From: Panacagrimonas perspica
GTDB taxonomy: Bacteria; Pseudomonadota; Gammaproteobacteria; Nevskiales; Nevskiaceae
Direction of reading: 5' to 3'
Length of the DNA: 64,000 nt
Assembly: GCF_004364935.1 (NCBI RefSeq)
Contig: NZ_SOBT01000009.1
Coordinates: 835,898-899,897 of the forward strand
The notes beneath the pieces were generated by a model. That model saw only the letters and a list, made by a program, of their open reading frames with translations. It was not told the DNA's origin and ran no database searches. The position numbers and the translations under genes were made by a program. Shown here in pieces: positions 54,291-64,000 of this stretch (position 1 is its first letter; every line of letters starts with the position of its first letter).

Positions 54291-55207
54291 GCTTTTATCC
54301 CGAGCGAGCCGAGAATTTCGCGTGCGCCATTGGCGAGCAGGCGCTCGGCGAGCTGCGTGCCGAGCGACGCACCCTCTGCCGCCGCGCCGGAGATCTCGTC
54401 ACGCACCACCCGCGATCCGTCCGGCGCGCCGACCATCGCGCACAGGCGGATCCGGTCGCTGCTGACCGTTGCATGCCCGGCGACGGGAACCGTGCAAGCG
54501 CCGCCGAGGCGTTCGTTGAGCGCTCGTTCCGCCGCAAGCCGCGTGGCGGAGGTCGTGTCGTGCAGGACGGCGAGCAGGTCGCGCGTGCGCGTGTCGTCGG
54601 CGCGGGCCTCGATGCCGATGACGCCCTGGCCGATGGCCGGGACGAAACGCTGGACGTCGAGCGCTTCGCGGATCCGATCGCCCAGGCCGAGCCGGCGCAG
54701 GCCGGCACAGGCCAGCAGGATCGCGTCGAACTCGTTCTCATCGAGCTTGCGCAGGCGCGTGCCGACGTTGCCGCGCAGCATGCCGATCTGCAGGTCCGGC
54801 CGAAGAGCCGCGAGCAGCGACTGCCGGCGCAGGCTGGCGGTGCCGACGCGTGCGCCCTGCGGCAGATCCGCGAGCTGCGCATGACGATTGGAGACGAAGG
54901 CGTCGCGCGGATCCTCGCCTTCGAGGAATGCGACCAGCGTCAGGCCTTCGGGCTGATGCGCGGGCACATCCTTCATGGAATGGACCGCCAGATCGGCGCG
55001 GTCCTCGAGCATGGCCTGCTCGAGTTCCTTGACGAACAGGCCCTTGCCACCTGCGGTGGACAAGGAGGTGCTCAGCAGCTGGTCGCCGCGCGTGGTCATC
55101 GGCACCAGCGTGACCTCGAGATCGGGATGCGCGGCCTGGAGGCGCGCGCGTACGTGTTCGGCCTGCCAGAGGGCGAGCGGCGATTCGCGGGTGGCGATCC
55201 TCAACAT
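54287..55207 (-). CDS. hemC: Porphobilinogen deaminase (hydroxymethylbilane synthase)
   Basis: HemC joins four porphobilinogen units into hydroxymethylbilane. The 306-residue protein starts [23 protein letters not shown], contains [14 protein letters not shown], and carries the cysteine that binds the dipyrromethane cofactor in [14 protein letters not shown]. The active-site aspartate region [14 protein letters not shown] is present. The 3' end overlaps the hemD·X GTG start. The upstream neighbour algR is 23 bases away on the same strand. Confidence 0.97.
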   Translation of the reverse strand: MLRIATRESPLALWQAEHVRARLQAAHPDLEVTLVPMTTRGDQLLSTSLSTAGGKGLFVKELEQAMLEDRADLAVHSMKDVPAHQPEGLTLVAFLEGEDPRDAFVSNRHAQLADLPQGARVGTASLRRQSLLAALRPDLQIGMLRGNVGTRLRKLDENEFDAILLACAGLRRLGLGDRIREALDVQRFVPAIGQGVIGIEARADDTRTRDLLAVLHDTTSATRLAAERALNERLGGACTVPVAGHATVSSDRIRLCAMVGAPDGSRVVRDEISGAAAEGASLGTQLAERLLANGAREILGSLGIKA

Positions 55208-55230
55208 CTAGCTCGAACGCCGCTCGTGGA

Positions 55231-55977
55231 TCACGAGTTCTCGGTCAGGAATCGACGGACTTCCGCGAGGCGACGACGCGACACCGGCAACGGGTCGCTC
55301 GCATGCTTCATGGTCAGCCAGTGGAGTTGCTCACCGCCGCGGTCGCGCTCGAGTCCGGCGATGAAACGCGTGGCGACCAGGGCCTTGCGGTGTACGCGCA
55401 GGAACCAGGGGGCAAAGTCCTCTTCGAGCGTCTTCAGCGATTCCTCGATCAGGACCTCGCCGTGCAGGTGGCAGACCGTCGTGTACTTCTGGTCGGCCAG
55501 GAAATAAACGATGTCCTCGGCCGGAACGCGCACGAGACCTTCGCGCGTGGTCGCGGTCACGAACTCCCGCTTGGGCTTGACGTCGCCACCGGCGCTGCCG
55601 CCCTTCGATTTCTGCGCCCGCGTCGGGCGGCGTGCGTTCTGCAGCGCTTCCTTGAGCTTTTCCAGGCGGATCGGCTTGAGGAGATAGCCCGAGGCCTTCG
55701 CGTCGAATGCGGACAGCGCGTGCTCCGAGTAGGCGGTCGTGAAGATCACCGCCGGCGGGGGGTCGTATTCGGCCAGGCTGCGCGCGACATGCAGCCCGTC
55801 GACACCGCCCATGCGAATGTCGAGCAGCACCAGATCCGGCTCCTCGTTGTCGATGACGTCGAGCGCGGACTCACCGTCCGCCGCCTCGCCGACGATCTCG
55901 TACCCAGGAAATTCCTGCAGCAACCGCTTGAGCCTTTCGCGGGCCAGCGCCTCGTCATCCACGATCACTACACGCAT
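55231..55977 (-). CDS. algR: LytTR response regulator AlgR-type
   Basis: The 248-residue protein has an N-terminal receiver (MRVVIVDDEALARERLKRLL, phosphorylated aspartate in DLVLLDIRMGG, lysine in GYLLKPIR) and a C-terminal LytTR DNA-binding domain (EDIVYFLADQKYTTV, FLRVHRKALVATRFI). This is the domain plan of Pseudomonas AlgR, which controls alginate, twitching and related traits. The ATG at 55977 is the family start. It lies 10 bases after the sensor gene and just before hemC, as in Pseudomonas; its targets here are unknown. Confidence 0.92.
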   Translation of the reverse strand: MRVVIVDDEALARERLKRLLQEFPGYEIVGEAADGESALDVIDNEEPDLVLLDIRMGGVDGLHVARSLAEYDPPPAVIFTTAYSEHALSAFDAKASGYLLKPIRLEKLKEALQNARRPTRAQKSKGGSAGGDVKPKREFVTATTREGLVRVPAEDIVYFLADQKYTTVCHLHGEVLIEESLKTLEEDFAPWFLRVHRKALVATRFIAGLERDRGGEQLHWLTMKHASDPLPVSRRRLAEVRRFLTENS

Positions 55978-55987
55978 GGACAGGTCC

Positions 55988-57064
55988 TCATGACGTCTCT
56001 CCTCCCACCAGCAGGGATTTCTCCGGGATCGACAAGCGCGCGCGCCAGATGCCGTTGTCGGGACCCAGTTCAAGCCTACCGCGTTCACCGTAAATGAGGT
56101 TGAGGCGGCTCGCAATGTTGTCGATGGCGATCTGGTTGCCTCGCGTCTTCGAAGCTTCCGTCGGCGGCATCGGATTTTCCACCTCGACGATCAGCAATTG
56201 CTGCGCCGTATAGATATTGATGCGGATCACGCCGTGCTCCTTGAGCTTGGAGACGCCGTGGTAGACGGCATTCTCCACCAGCGGCTGGATGATCAGCATC
56301 GGGACCGGCCAGTTGAACAGGCTCTCCGGCACGTCCCACTTCACCTCCATTTTCTCGCCGAGCCGCGCCTTCTCGATGCGCAGATAAGCGTTGCAGACTC
56401 CGATCTCGTCCACCAGTGGCGCCATGCGACCCGCCTTCTCCAGGCTGGCGCGGAACACGTCGGCAAGATCCTCGACCATCAGCTCGGCCTCCGCGGGCCT
56501 GATCATGATCAGCGCGGCGAGGCTGTTCAGCGCGTTGAAGAAGAAGTGCGGGCGGATGCGCGCCGTGAGCGCCTGGAAGCGCGACTCCCCTTCCGCATGG
56601 ACCTGTTCCTTCCATTGGTGGCGGGTCCAGAAATAGCGCAGCAGCATCAGCGAGACGATGGCCGCGATGCAGGTGTGGCTCAGGATGAAGGTCACGCGCT
56701 GGGTCGTGGGGTCCAGGACCCCGAAGTTCGGGTTGATGCCCATGTGCCAGGCGACGTTGGACAGGACCATCACGATCAGGATCAGCGTGATCCAGCAGGC
56801 CAGGAAGACGATGCCAGGGCGCGCCACCGTGAAAAGCCGCCGCAGCCCGCAGAGCGCGGCGCCGCCGCACAGGCCGATCCACTGCAAATATAGAGAGAGC
56901 AGCGCCAGTCGGCGCAGCAGGTCGGTGCTGGCATCGGCGCTGGCCAGGGTGAAGCAGACGGCCACCAACTCCATGACGACGGCCATGAACAGCAAGGCCG
57001 GACCGGAACAGAAATCCGGGATCAGGCTGGGTGGCTTGGTCCGCTGCGGCTGGATGCGCTTCAT
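55988..57064 (-). CDS. algZ: LytS-type sensor kinase AlgZ/FimS
   Basis: The 358-residue protein has about four N-terminal membrane helices (PALLFMAVVMELVAVCFTLAS, LSLYLQWIGLCGGAALCGL, IVFLACWITLILIVMVLSNV and one near TCIAAIVSLMLLRYFW). The His_kinase motif ARIRPHFFFNALNSLAALI and an ATPase domain (LIIQPLVENAVYHGVSK) follow. It is the partner of AlgR, 10 bases downstream. The ATG at 57064 is chosen because it gives the normal N terminus; the frame stays open further upstream into the argH promoter region. Confidence 0.92.
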   Translation of the reverse strand: MKRIQPQRTKPPSLIPDFCSGPALLFMAVVMELVAVCFTLASADASTDLLRRLALLSLYLQWIGLCGGAALCGLRRLFTVARPGIVFLACWITLILIVMVLSNVAWHMGINPNFGVLDPTTQRVTFILSHTCIAAIVSLMLLRYFWTRHQWKEQVHAEGESRFQALTARIRPHFFFNALNSLAALIMIRPAEAELMVEDLADVFRASLEKAGRMAPLVDEIGVCNAYLRIEKARLGEKMEVKWDVPESLFNWPVPMLIIQPLVENAVYHGVSKLKEHGVIRINIYTAQQLLIVEVENPMPPTEASKTRGNQIAIDNIASRLNLIYGERGRLELGPDNGIWRARLSIPEKSLLVGGETS

Positions 57065-57150
57065 GGGCTGCAGTTTAGGCGGGTGGCCGTACGCATGGAG
57101 CGGCGGGTGGAGCGGATAGAATCGGCGCCTGTCCTGTACCCAGATCCACG

Positions 57151-58539
57151 ATGACCACTGGCGGAAACAGCAAGCTTTGGGGCGGAAGGTTCTCCGAATC
57201 AACGTCCAGCCTGATGGAGAGCTTCAGCGAGTCGGTGAGTTTCGACCGCCGGCTTTATCGGCAGGACATCGCCGGCAGCCAGGCGCACGCGCGGATGCTG
57301 GAGAAGGTCGGCGTGCTCGGTGCGGCCGATGCCAAGGCCATCATCGAAGGCCTCGATGCCATTCGCACTGAGATCGACGAGGGGCGCTTCGAGTGGAAGA
57401 CCGAGCTCGAAGACGTGCACATGAATATCGAGTCCGAGCTGACGCGGCGCATCGGGGAGGCCGGCAAGCGCCTTCACACCGGTCGTTCGCGAAACGACCA
57501 GGTGGCGACCGACGTGCGTCTGTACGTGCGCGAGTCGATCGATGACCTGCTGATCGTGATCGATCGGCTCGCGGCGGCCCTGCTCGATCTGGCCGAGCGC
57601 GAGGCCGACACGGTCATGCCCGGGTTCACGCATCTTCAGGTCGCGCAGCCGGTGACGTTCGGCCATCACATGCTCGCCTGGCGCGAGCAGATGCTGCGCG
57701 ACCGGGCGCGGTTGGTGGACGCCCGGCGTCGCGTCAACGTCCTGCCGCTCGGCTCCGCCGCGCTGGCTGGGACGGTGTATCCGATCGACCGGGAGTTCGT
57801 GGCGCAGCAGCTTGGATTCGACAGCGTCACCGAGAACTCGCTCGACGCGGTCAGCGATCGTGATTTCGCCATCGAGTTCTGCGCGTGCGCGAGCCTGCTG
57901 ATGGTTCATCTCTCCCGCTGGAGCGAAGAGTTGATCCTCTGGTCGACGCCGATGTTCGGCTTCGTGAACCTGCCGGATCGGTTTTGTACGGGCAGTTCGA
58001 TCATGCCGCAGAAGAAGAACCCGGACGTGCCCGAGCTGGTACGGGGCAAGACCGGGCGCGTGCTGGGCGATCTCCACGCTCTGCTGGTTCTGATGAAGGG
58101 TCAGCCTCTGGCCTACAACCGCGACAACCAAGAGGACAAGGAGCCGCTGTTCGACGCCATCGACACGGTGTTCGCCTGCCTGCGCATCTACGCGGAGCTG
58201 GTGCCCAGCATCACGGTTCAACGCGAGCGTTGCCGCGCTGCGGCCGCGGCCGGCTACTCCACGGCCACGGATCTCGCCGACTATCTAGTGAAGAAAGGCC
58301 TGCCGTTTCGCGATGCCCACCACGCCGTGGGGTCAGCGGTGGCGCGCGCGGTGGAAAAAGCCTGCGAACTTTCAGATCTGACGCTCGAGGAGCTGCGGGA
58401 GTTCTCCGCGCTGGTCGAGGAGGACGTGTATGCCCACATCACGCTGCAGGGCTCGTTGGCGGCGCGCAACCACATCGGTGCTACCAGCCCCGTACAGGTA
58501 CGGGCGGCGATAGCGCGCGCGCGTAAGCGCCAGGGGTGA
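57151..58539 (+). CDS. argH: Argininosuccinate lyase
   Basis: ArgH makes arginine and fumarate from argininosuccinate, the last step of arginine synthesis. The 462-residue protein starts [16 protein letters not shown]. It has [18 protein letters not shown], the catalytic histidine region [19 protein letters not shown], and the fumarase-superfamily signature [12 protein letters not shown]. It is divergent from algZ (86 bases). TAGAAT at 57117-57122 could be a -10 box, without a good -35. The argH-algZ-algR-hemC order is conserved in Pseudomonas-like gammaproteobacteria. Confidence 0.97.
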   Translation: MTTGGNSKLWGGRFSESTSSLMESFSESVSFDRRLYRQDIAGSQAHARMLEKVGVLGAADAKAIIEGLDAIRTEIDEGRFEWKTELEDVHMNIESELTRRIGEAGKRLHTGRSRNDQVATDVRLYVRESIDDLLIVIDRLAAALLDLAEREADTVMPGFTHLQVAQPVTFGHHMLAWREQMLRDRARLVDARRRVNVLPLGSAALAGTVYPIDREFVAQQLGFDSVTENSLDAVSDRDFAIEFCACASLLMVHLSRWSEELILWSTPMFGFVNLPDRFCTGSSIMPQKKNPDVPELVRGKTGRVLGDLHALLVLMKGQPLAYNRDNQEDKEPLFDAIDTVFACLRIYAELVPSITVQRERCRAAAAAGYSTATDLADYLVKKGLPFRDAHHAVGSAVARAVEKACELSDLTLEELREFSALVEEDVYAHITLQGSLAARNHIGATSPVQVRAAIARARKRQG

Positions 58540-58552
58540 GCGCTGCGGCCCC

Positions 58553-60619
58553 CTACTCTTCCATCAGACGGAGCTGCACGGCCTTCGTCGCGTTCTTCTG
58601 AGGCACTTCGGCCCTCAAATAGCTGCCGTCCGGCTGCAGCAGCCAGCTCTGCGCGGTATCCGCGACGTAGGCCTCGAGGTGCTCGATGACGCGAGTCCGC
58701 AGCTTCTTGTCCTTGAGAGGAAACGCGACCTCTACACGGCGAAATAGATTCCGCTCCATCCAGTCCGCGCTCGACAGCCAGACTTCCGGATTGCCGTCGT
58801 GGTGGAAGCAAAAAACGCGGTGATGCTCCAGGAAGCGGCCGACGATGGATCGCACGCTGATATTGTCGGAAAGGCCCGCGACGCCCGGGCGCAGCGAACA
58901 CATTCCGCGCACGATCAGATCTATCTTCACGCCCGCCTGCGACGCCGTGTACAGGCGGCTGATGATCTCCGGCTCCACGAGCGAGTTCATCTTGGCGACG
59001 ATGCGGGCGGGTTTGCCCTTTCGGGCCGCCTCGGTTTCCCGCTCGATGCGCTCGTGCATGCCCTTCACGAGCGTGAACGGCGACTGCAGCAGCGCGTGCA
59101 GCTTGATCACCTTGCCGAGTGAAGTGAGTTGCAGGAAGACGGCATGCACGTCCTTGCAGATCTCGCTGTCGGCGGTGAACAAGCTGTAATCGGTGTACTG
59201 GCGTGCCGTGCGCGGATGGTAGTTGCCGGTTCCGAGGTGGACGTAATTCTTCAGTCCTGACTCTTCACGGCGGATCACGAGGCACATCTTGGCGTGCGTC
59301 TTGTAGCCGACAACGCCGTAGACGACGTGTGCGCCGACGTCCTGGAGCTTCTCCGCCAAGTCGATATTGTCGGCCTCATCGAACCGGGCCCGCAGTTCGA
59401 CGACGACGGTCACTTCCTTGCCGTTCTTCGCGGCCTCGACCAGCGCATCGACGACGGGCGACTTTGCGCCCGTCCGATAGAGCGTCTGCTTGATCGCGAG
59501 CACCCGGGGATCCTTCGCCGCCTGGCGCAGAAACTCGACGACGGGCATGAAGGAATCGTACGGGTGATGCAATAGCTGGTCGCGATCGCGGATCGCCGCA
59601 AAAAGGTCGCCGGTCAGTGCTTTCGGCACTTTTTGCGTGAACGGCGGATATTTCAGATCGGCCCGGTCGACCATGTCGGGGATGGCCATCAACCGCATCA
59701 GGTTCACTGGCCCGTTGACCTGATACACGTCGGCGGGGGTCAGCTGCATCTCTTGCATGAGGTACTGCGACATCACCTCGGGGCAGTTGTGTGCGACCTC
59801 CAGCCGAACGGAGTCTCCCCATTGCCGCTGCGACAACTCGTCTTCAAGAGCCTCGGCCAGATCCTTTGCCTCCTCCTCGTCGACGAAGAGGTCCGAGTTG
59901 CGTGTGACCCGGAACTGGTAGCAGCCACTGGCTTCCATGCCGGGGAAGAGTTCGTCCACGTAGGCATGTATGACGCTGGAGAGGAAGACAAAATCGTGCG
60001 GGCCGGAGCCGGAAATATCGCGCGGTAGCTGAATCAGCCGCGGGAGGGCCCGGGGCGCTTGGACGATGGCAAGGCCGGTATTGCGGCCAAACGCATCTTT
60101 TCCTGACAGCGAAACGATGAAGTTGAGCGACTTGTTGAGGATGCGCGGGAATGGATGTGCCGGGTCCAGACCGATTGGCGACAAGACCGGCGCCAGTTCG
60201 TTGCCGAAGAAGTTGCGCAGCCATGTGTCTTGCTCGGGCGTCCATTCGGCGCGGCGAAGAAAACGGATTCTTTCCTTGTCCAGCGCCGGAACGATGACGT
60301 CGTTGAAGACACGGTATTGCTCTTCAACGAGCGCATGAGCACGGACACTAATCGCGGCGAGCAACTCTTGCGGAGACATCCCATCCGAGCCGCGCTGCGG
60401 TGTCGGAAGGTCCGCCATCTGCTGGGTACCAGCGACTCGAATTTCGAAGAATTCGTCGAGATTGGAGCTCGATATGCAGAGGAACTTCAGGCGCTCGAGC
60501 AGGGGAATGCGCTCGTCCTTGGCCTGTTCAAGGACGCGACGATTGAACTCGAGCAGAGACAGCTCGCGGTTGATGTAAAGGTCTGAAGGCTGAAATTCGT
60601 GCTTGGCCGGTGCGTCCAT
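58553..60619 (-). CDS. ppk1: Polyphosphate kinase 1
   Basis: PPK1 makes inorganic polyphosphate from ATP at the membrane. The 688-residue protein has the N-terminal domain (YINRELSLLEFNRRVLEQA), the phosphohistidine region GYKTHAKMCLVIRREESG and the second conserved histidine in FLEHHRVFCFHHDGNPEVW. The end SSADWMERNLFRRVEVAFPL is typical. It is convergent with argH, 13 bases apart, and divergent from the lipoprotein gene at 60778. No ppx is adjacent. Confidence 0.97.
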   Translation of the reverse strand: MDAPAKHEFQPSDLYINRELSLLEFNRRVLEQAKDERIPLLERLKFLCISSSNLDEFFEIRVAGTQQMADLPTPQRGSDGMSPQELLAAISVRAHALVEEQYRVFNDVIVPALDKERIRFLRRAEWTPEQDTWLRNFFGNELAPVLSPIGLDPAHPFPRILNKSLNFIVSLSGKDAFGRNTGLAIVQAPRALPRLIQLPRDISGSGPHDFVFLSSVIHAYVDELFPGMEASGCYQFRVTRNSDLFVDEEEAKDLAEALEDELSQRQWGDSVRLEVAHNCPEVMSQYLMQEMQLTPADVYQVNGPVNLMRLMAIPDMVDRADLKYPPFTQKVPKALTGDLFAAIRDRDQLLHHPYDSFMPVVEFLRQAAKDPRVLAIKQTLYRTGAKSPVVDALVEAAKNGKEVTVVVELRARFDEADNIDLAEKLQDVGAHVVYGVVGYKTHAKMCLVIRREESGLKNYVHLGTGNYHPRTARQYTDYSLFTADSEICKDVHAVFLQLTSLGKVIKLHALLQSPFTLVKGMHERIERETEAARKGKPARIVAKMNSLVEPEIISRLYTASQAGVKIDLIVRGMCSLRPGVAGLSDNISVRSIVGRFLEHHRVFCFHHDGNPEVWLSSADWMERNLFRRVEVAFPLKDKKLRTRVIEHLEAYVADTAQSWLLQPDGSYLRAEVPQKNATKAVQLRLMEE

Positions 60620-60777
60620 TTATTCGGCCTCCGCCATGAATGGAACAGGAAGTTTGCACATTAGCGCAGTTTTTGTGTCGGTCTTGTTACGAGGCGGAGC
60701 GTCGCCGTGTAACCAGATCGCAATGCATTTGGTGCATCGTCGCCGCGACAGACCGGTTGAAACAGGGAGATTGGAGC

Positions 60778-61368
60778 GTGAAATTGTTCAATGTGGCCGC
60801 GGCGATCGCGGTGTTGATGTCGTGCGTGACGGCTTGCGCTTCTCCTGGAGCCTGGATGGGCGCCGAAGCGGAGAAGGGCTATGACAAGGATCTCGAGATC
60901 AAGCGTCTGGCCGAAGCCTTGAACAACGAAGACTACTTCGAATTCGAGAAGGATGGCCGCATCTACGTGCTCTCGGATGCGAAGGACTACAACACGTATC
61001 TGAAGACCCAAGAAGTAGTCCTCAGCACGAAGAAGATCGGCGGCGGTCCCGACGGCAAGACGATCATTTACGGGCTGACCAAGAACGAAGCGAAGATGCT
61101 GGAGAAGGATCCCAAGGCCCAAGGCGCAGCGCAGAAAATGTTCGAGGGAAAGCTGCGCGGAATGGATAAGGACTTCTTTGGTGTAGTTCTCGACAGCGAC
61201 ACCTATTTCGTATTTTCGTCGTGGAAGGACGTTGAAGCCTTCAAGGCTTCCGGGACAGCAACAGGATTTCGCGACGCGAGCCCAGACGGTCGCGGCGTGG
61301 TCTATGTCGGGGCGGCATCCAAGCCGGCCTCGCTCTCCGAACGTTTCACGAAAGCGCAGGCTAAATAA
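60778..61368 (+). CDS. Putative lipoprotein of unknown function
   Basis: The 196-residue protein starts at a GTG (60778) preceded by GGAG, with a signal peptide ending in a lipobox-like VTACAS. The rest is soluble, with a Lys/Asp-rich middle (EDYFEFEKDGRIYVLSDAKDYNTY) and KDFFGVVLDSDTYFVFSSWKDVEAF. I do not recognise the family. It is divergent from ppk1; the 158-base gap between them contains a small inverted repeat ATGCA-N5-TGCAT at 60723-60737. The frame is open further upstream but lacks a signal peptide there. Confidence 0.72.
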   Translation: MKLFNVAAAIAVLMSCVTACASPGAWMGAEAEKGYDKDLEIKRLAEALNNEDYFEFEKDGRIYVLSDAKDYNTYLKTQEVVLSTKKIGGGPDGKTIIYGLTKNEAKMLEKDPKAQGAAQKMFEGKLRGMDKDFFGVVLDSDTYFVFSSWKDVEAFKASGTATGFRDASPDGRGVVYVGAASKPASLSERFTKAQAK

Positions 61369-61395
61369 GCGCCTCCGAGTGGCCCAGCTCGCGGG

Positions 61396-62103
61396 CTATT
61401 GGCGTAGCGCCAGCACGCGGTCCGGATAATCGCTGAAGACGCCATCGATCCCTGCGTCCCTGAGAAGAGACATGTCGTCTGGATGGTTGACGGTGTATGC
61501 GTAGATCTTCAACCCCCGAGAGTGGGCGTCTTCAATCAGCCGGCTGTCCACGAACTCTTCCGAGACATTGAGGGCCTGCGCGCCGAGTTCGGTCGCGCAG
61601 GCTGCCCAATCCAATGGGACGCCGCAGACCAGAGCCGCAATGGGAATCTCAGGAGCCGCTTGCTTGAACTCATAAAGTTCCGGCAAGTGGAATGACGAAA
61701 CCAGGAACTGATCAGCGCTCCATCCCTCGTGCATAGCGTCGCGTAATGCAGCGGCAATGCGTGCACCGGTTCCGCCAGCGCTTTTGATCTCGACGTTGAG
61801 CGGGATCCTTCCCTCCACGAGCCGTAGAACCTCATGCAAGGTGGGAATCTGCTGACCTTTTCCAGCATCGAGCCCGCGCAAGTAGTCGAATCGAACGTGT
61901 TCGACGCGGCCGACGCCGTTTGTGGTGCGCTCCAATCGTGGGTCATGAATGACGACCAGCTCTTCCTGGCAGAGCTGGACGTCAAACTCGATCATGTCGG
62001 CGCCAAGACGGATTCCAGTCTCGATAGACAACAAGGTGTTTTCCGGCGCGTGGCCACGTGCGCCGCGGTGTCCGATGCACAGAAGACGGGTTGGATGGGC
62101 CAT
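61396..62103 (-). CDS. Glycerophosphodiester phosphodiesterase
   Basis: The 235-residue enzyme splits glycerophosphodiesters into glycerol-3-phosphate and alcohol. The active site is at the N terminus: HRGARGHAPENTLLS (His, Arg, Glu), MIEFDVQLCQEELVVIHDPRLERTT (acidic metal ligands and second histidine). Lysine in NVEIKSAGG is also conserved. No signal peptide is present, so it is cytoplasmic like UgpQ. AGGAGA precedes the ATG at 62103. It is convergent with the lipoprotein gene. Confidence 0.93.
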   Translation of the reverse strand: MAHPTRLLCIGHRGARGHAPENTLLSIETGIRLGADMIEFDVQLCQEELVVIHDPRLERTTNGVGRVEHVRFDYLRGLDAGKGQQIPTLHEVLRLVEGRIPLNVEIKSAGGTGARIAAALRDAMHEGWSADQFLVSSFHLPELYEFKQAAPEIPIAALVCGVPLDWAACATELGAQALNVSEEFVDSRLIEDAHSRGLKIYAYTVNHPDDMSLLRDAGIDGVFSDYPDRVLALRQ

Positions 62104-62112
62104 GAATTTCTC

Positions 62113-62379
62113 CTAATCGAGAGGCGAATCGCCAACGAACACGATCATCATCGCGTCGTGCTGCCAAGTCTTGCGAAGTCTCGTTTCGTGATCATCACTC
62201 GATCGCGAGTCGCAAGCACTCCATAAGTTTGACCAAGCACGACTCGGATTCACGAACAGGGCCGGCTTGTCGAGCCGTAAAGTGACGAACGCAATGGGAT
62301 AGTCATTTCGGCACAGCGGAACGCGCCGGTCCCGAGTCAGGGCATAAATCGGAATTTCCATTCCGGAGCACGACATCAT
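62113..62379 (-). CDS. Possible small protein upstream of the glycerophosphodiesterase
   Basis: An 88-codon frame (MMSCSGMEIPIYALTRDRRV and onward) ends 9 bases before the glycerophosphodiesterase ATG, with its stop touching that gene's ribosome site. The first half reads like protein (IPIYALTRDRRVPL, YPIAFVTLRLDKPALF), the second half less so. No family is recognised and no good ribosome site is seen. It may be a real small gene or a chance frame. Confidence 0.3.
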   Translation of the reverse strand: MMSCSGMEIPIYALTRDRRVPLCRNDYPIAFVTLRLDKPALFVNPSRAWSNLWSACDSRSSDDHETRLRKTWQHDAMMIVFVGDSPLD

Positions 62380-63117
62380 GTGAGCAGTCGAGCCCGGCCC
62401 GGGCAACGAGATGATGGCTATCGCGTGCATCTGGGCAGCTGCAGATTGCCGCTATCTCGATCGCTGCGTCTGTGCGTTCGGATGACCGCCGAGCGACGCC
62501 GAAAGCGATCGGGCCCAAATAAAAGCGGGCCCCGCGCCGACGCACGCGCGGGATATGGCGGCAACACTTCGCCCTATGACGCCGTGCGACAGGTAGTTAT
62601 ACGCGCAGCCCATAACGTTCCAATCCCTGGCCACTACCGAGGGCGGTACGGGGGCAAAAGCTCTCCTTTTCGGTCAGATCGACTGACCGGCCCTGCAGCG
62701 AAGCTTTCGATTCGACTTCCTGGCCCCTGCTACTTGTACAGGACGCCAAAGCTTTCCGCCGAGCACCTCAGAGTGCTTCGTACCGCGTGGGTGCGGAATG
62801 TGGTCTTGGGCCCGATCATGGGGGAATGAGCCTTACGACGCCGGCCCCGCACGCGATATCCACATGAAAACGGCAGGCGAATTCGCTGCAGGTCTCAGGA
62901 TCGCAACGATCTTGCTCCGACGCATCGTCAGATATCTGTAATGGATTGCGGAGCTCTGCGATTCGATCAGAGGCCCAACCAGGGGAAGAGGGAGGCCACG
63001 TCGCCCCGAAAGCAGCCCAAATGGGCCGGAGCCCAGGGCTTGGCCACCTCGGGCGCCGCCAGAACGACAACAATTTCAGTTCGATCAATATCTTATCGAC
63101 TTCGTGAAAACTCTTTG
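62380..63117. other. Gap without a convincing gene
   Basis: This stretch before the rRNA promoter holds only short frames on both strands that do not look like protein (Arg/Pro/Ser-rich or mixed) and lack ribosome sites. Base composition becomes less GC-rich towards the right, consistent with an upstream regulatory region of the rRNA operon. No tRNA, repeat or mobile element was seen. Confidence 0.6.
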
Positions 63118-63145
63118 TTGACACCCATCGCCATCCAACTAGAAT
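63118..63145 (+). promoter_or_regulatory. Strong sigma70 promoter of the rRNA operon
   Basis: A perfect -35 box TTGACA (63118-63123) and a -10 box TAGAAT (63140-63145) are 16 bases apart. The sequence just after the -10 is GCGCC, the GC-rich discriminator typical of stringently controlled rRNA promoters. An AT-rich stretch lies upstream. The 16S gene starts about 240 bases downstream. Confidence 0.82.
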
Positions 63146-63321
63146 GCGCCTCCCCGCTGACGGCTCCGAAGAAAAACGAAGCCACTCAGCCAGTTCCTTA
63201 AAAAGACAGCAAGTGATTTGTGTGGGTGCTCCTGTGCACGTGGCGAAGCCAAGTGACACTTGAGTATCAACGTGAGCCTAACCCTGATTTTTCAGGGGGT
63301 TGTACATGAGCTCAGTTTGAT

Positions 63322-63332
63322 AACTCTTAAAG
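63322..63332 (+). promoter_or_regulatory. boxA-like antitermination site in the rRNA leader
   Basis: AACTCTTAAAG resembles the boxA core GCTCTTTAA found in rRNA leaders. A CCCTGA/TCAGGG hairpin is upstream at 63282-63297. The match is partial. Confidence 0.35.
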
Positions 63333-63384
63333 TTCCGGAAGACATGAAAGTGTCGACGGGACGATCCATTGAAGTATTGTTTTT

Positions 63385-64000
<616 letters not shown>

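Noticed and set aside
62816..63259. 147-codon minus-strand frame over the rRNA promoter
   Set aside because: It crosses the rRNA promoter, has no ribosome site and reads as random Trp/Arg/Pro-rich sequence.

Overview
The window is high-GC chromosomal DNA from a gammaproteobacterium. The evidence is the replication-origin neighbourhood (mnmE, yidC, yidD, rnpA and rpmH divergent from dnaA-dnaN-recF-gyrB), the syntenic argH / algZ-algR / hemC-hemD·X-hemY block, the ntrB-ntrC pair, and the 5' part of a 16S rRNA gene at the right edge. The gene set (wax-ester enzymes, DUF1329, a soluble P450, a nitrile pathway) and the 16S text fit the Steroidobacterales/Nevskiales-like gammaproteobacteria. That placement is an inference; no 16S search was run.

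Layout. 1-4.3 kb (minus strand): a DUF971 gene cut by the left edge, mnmE, yidC, yidD, rnpA, rpmH. 4.3-10.6 kb (plus): dnaA, an AT-rich oriC-like interval, dnaN, recF, gyrB. 10.8-15.5 kb: a TetR regulator, a two-domain fatty acyl-CoA reductase and a DUF5924/DUF2914 membrane protein. 15.5-17.8 kb: apaG and an AsmA/YdbH-like exported protein. 17.8-24.0 kb (minus): an SOS mutagenesis operon, lexA-VOC-imuA-imuB-dnaE2, with a textbook LexA box in front of lexA. 24.2-35.2 kb: an accessory region with cobalt-type nitrile hydratase (beta, alpha), an AraC regulator, a Tat-exported DUF1329 protein, an amidase of the nitrile-hydratase-associated type, a short LuxR-type regulator, an acyl-CoA ligase, a cytochrome P450, a zinc alcohol dehydrogenase and a TetR regulator. 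35.2-41 kb: a tyrosine phosphatase, a wax ester synthase (WS/DGAT), a DUF4124 protein and NtrB-NtrC. 41-47.7 kb (minus): two YceI proteins with cytochrome b561, an M2 (ACE-like) peptidase coupled to a POT peptide transporter, and two small membrane proteins. 47.7-51 kb: plsB and an FKBP lipoprotein. 51.2-57.1 kb (minus): hemY-like, a hemD-hemX fusion, hemC, algR, algZ. 57.1-62.1 kb: argH, ppk1, a lipoprotein and a glycerophosphodiesterase. 62.1-63.4 kb: mostly non-coding DNA with a strong rRNA-type promoter, then 16S rRNA to the right edge.

How the genes work together. The most interesting block is 24-35 kb. It encodes nitrile -> amide -> carboxylic acid -> acyl-CoA in three consecutive enzyme types, together with oxidative enzymes (P450, alcohol dehydrogenase), an exported DUF1329 protein and three regulators. 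It looks like a catabolic island for a hydrophobic nitrile or for an alcohol/acid-yielding substrate; the substrate is not known. A second theme is storage lipid: an alcohol-forming acyl-CoA reductase and a WS/DGAT sit about 22 kb apart and together would make wax esters. Four copies of a long palindromic REP-like element lie at gene ends; in two copies the element itself contains the stop codon of the adjacent gene.
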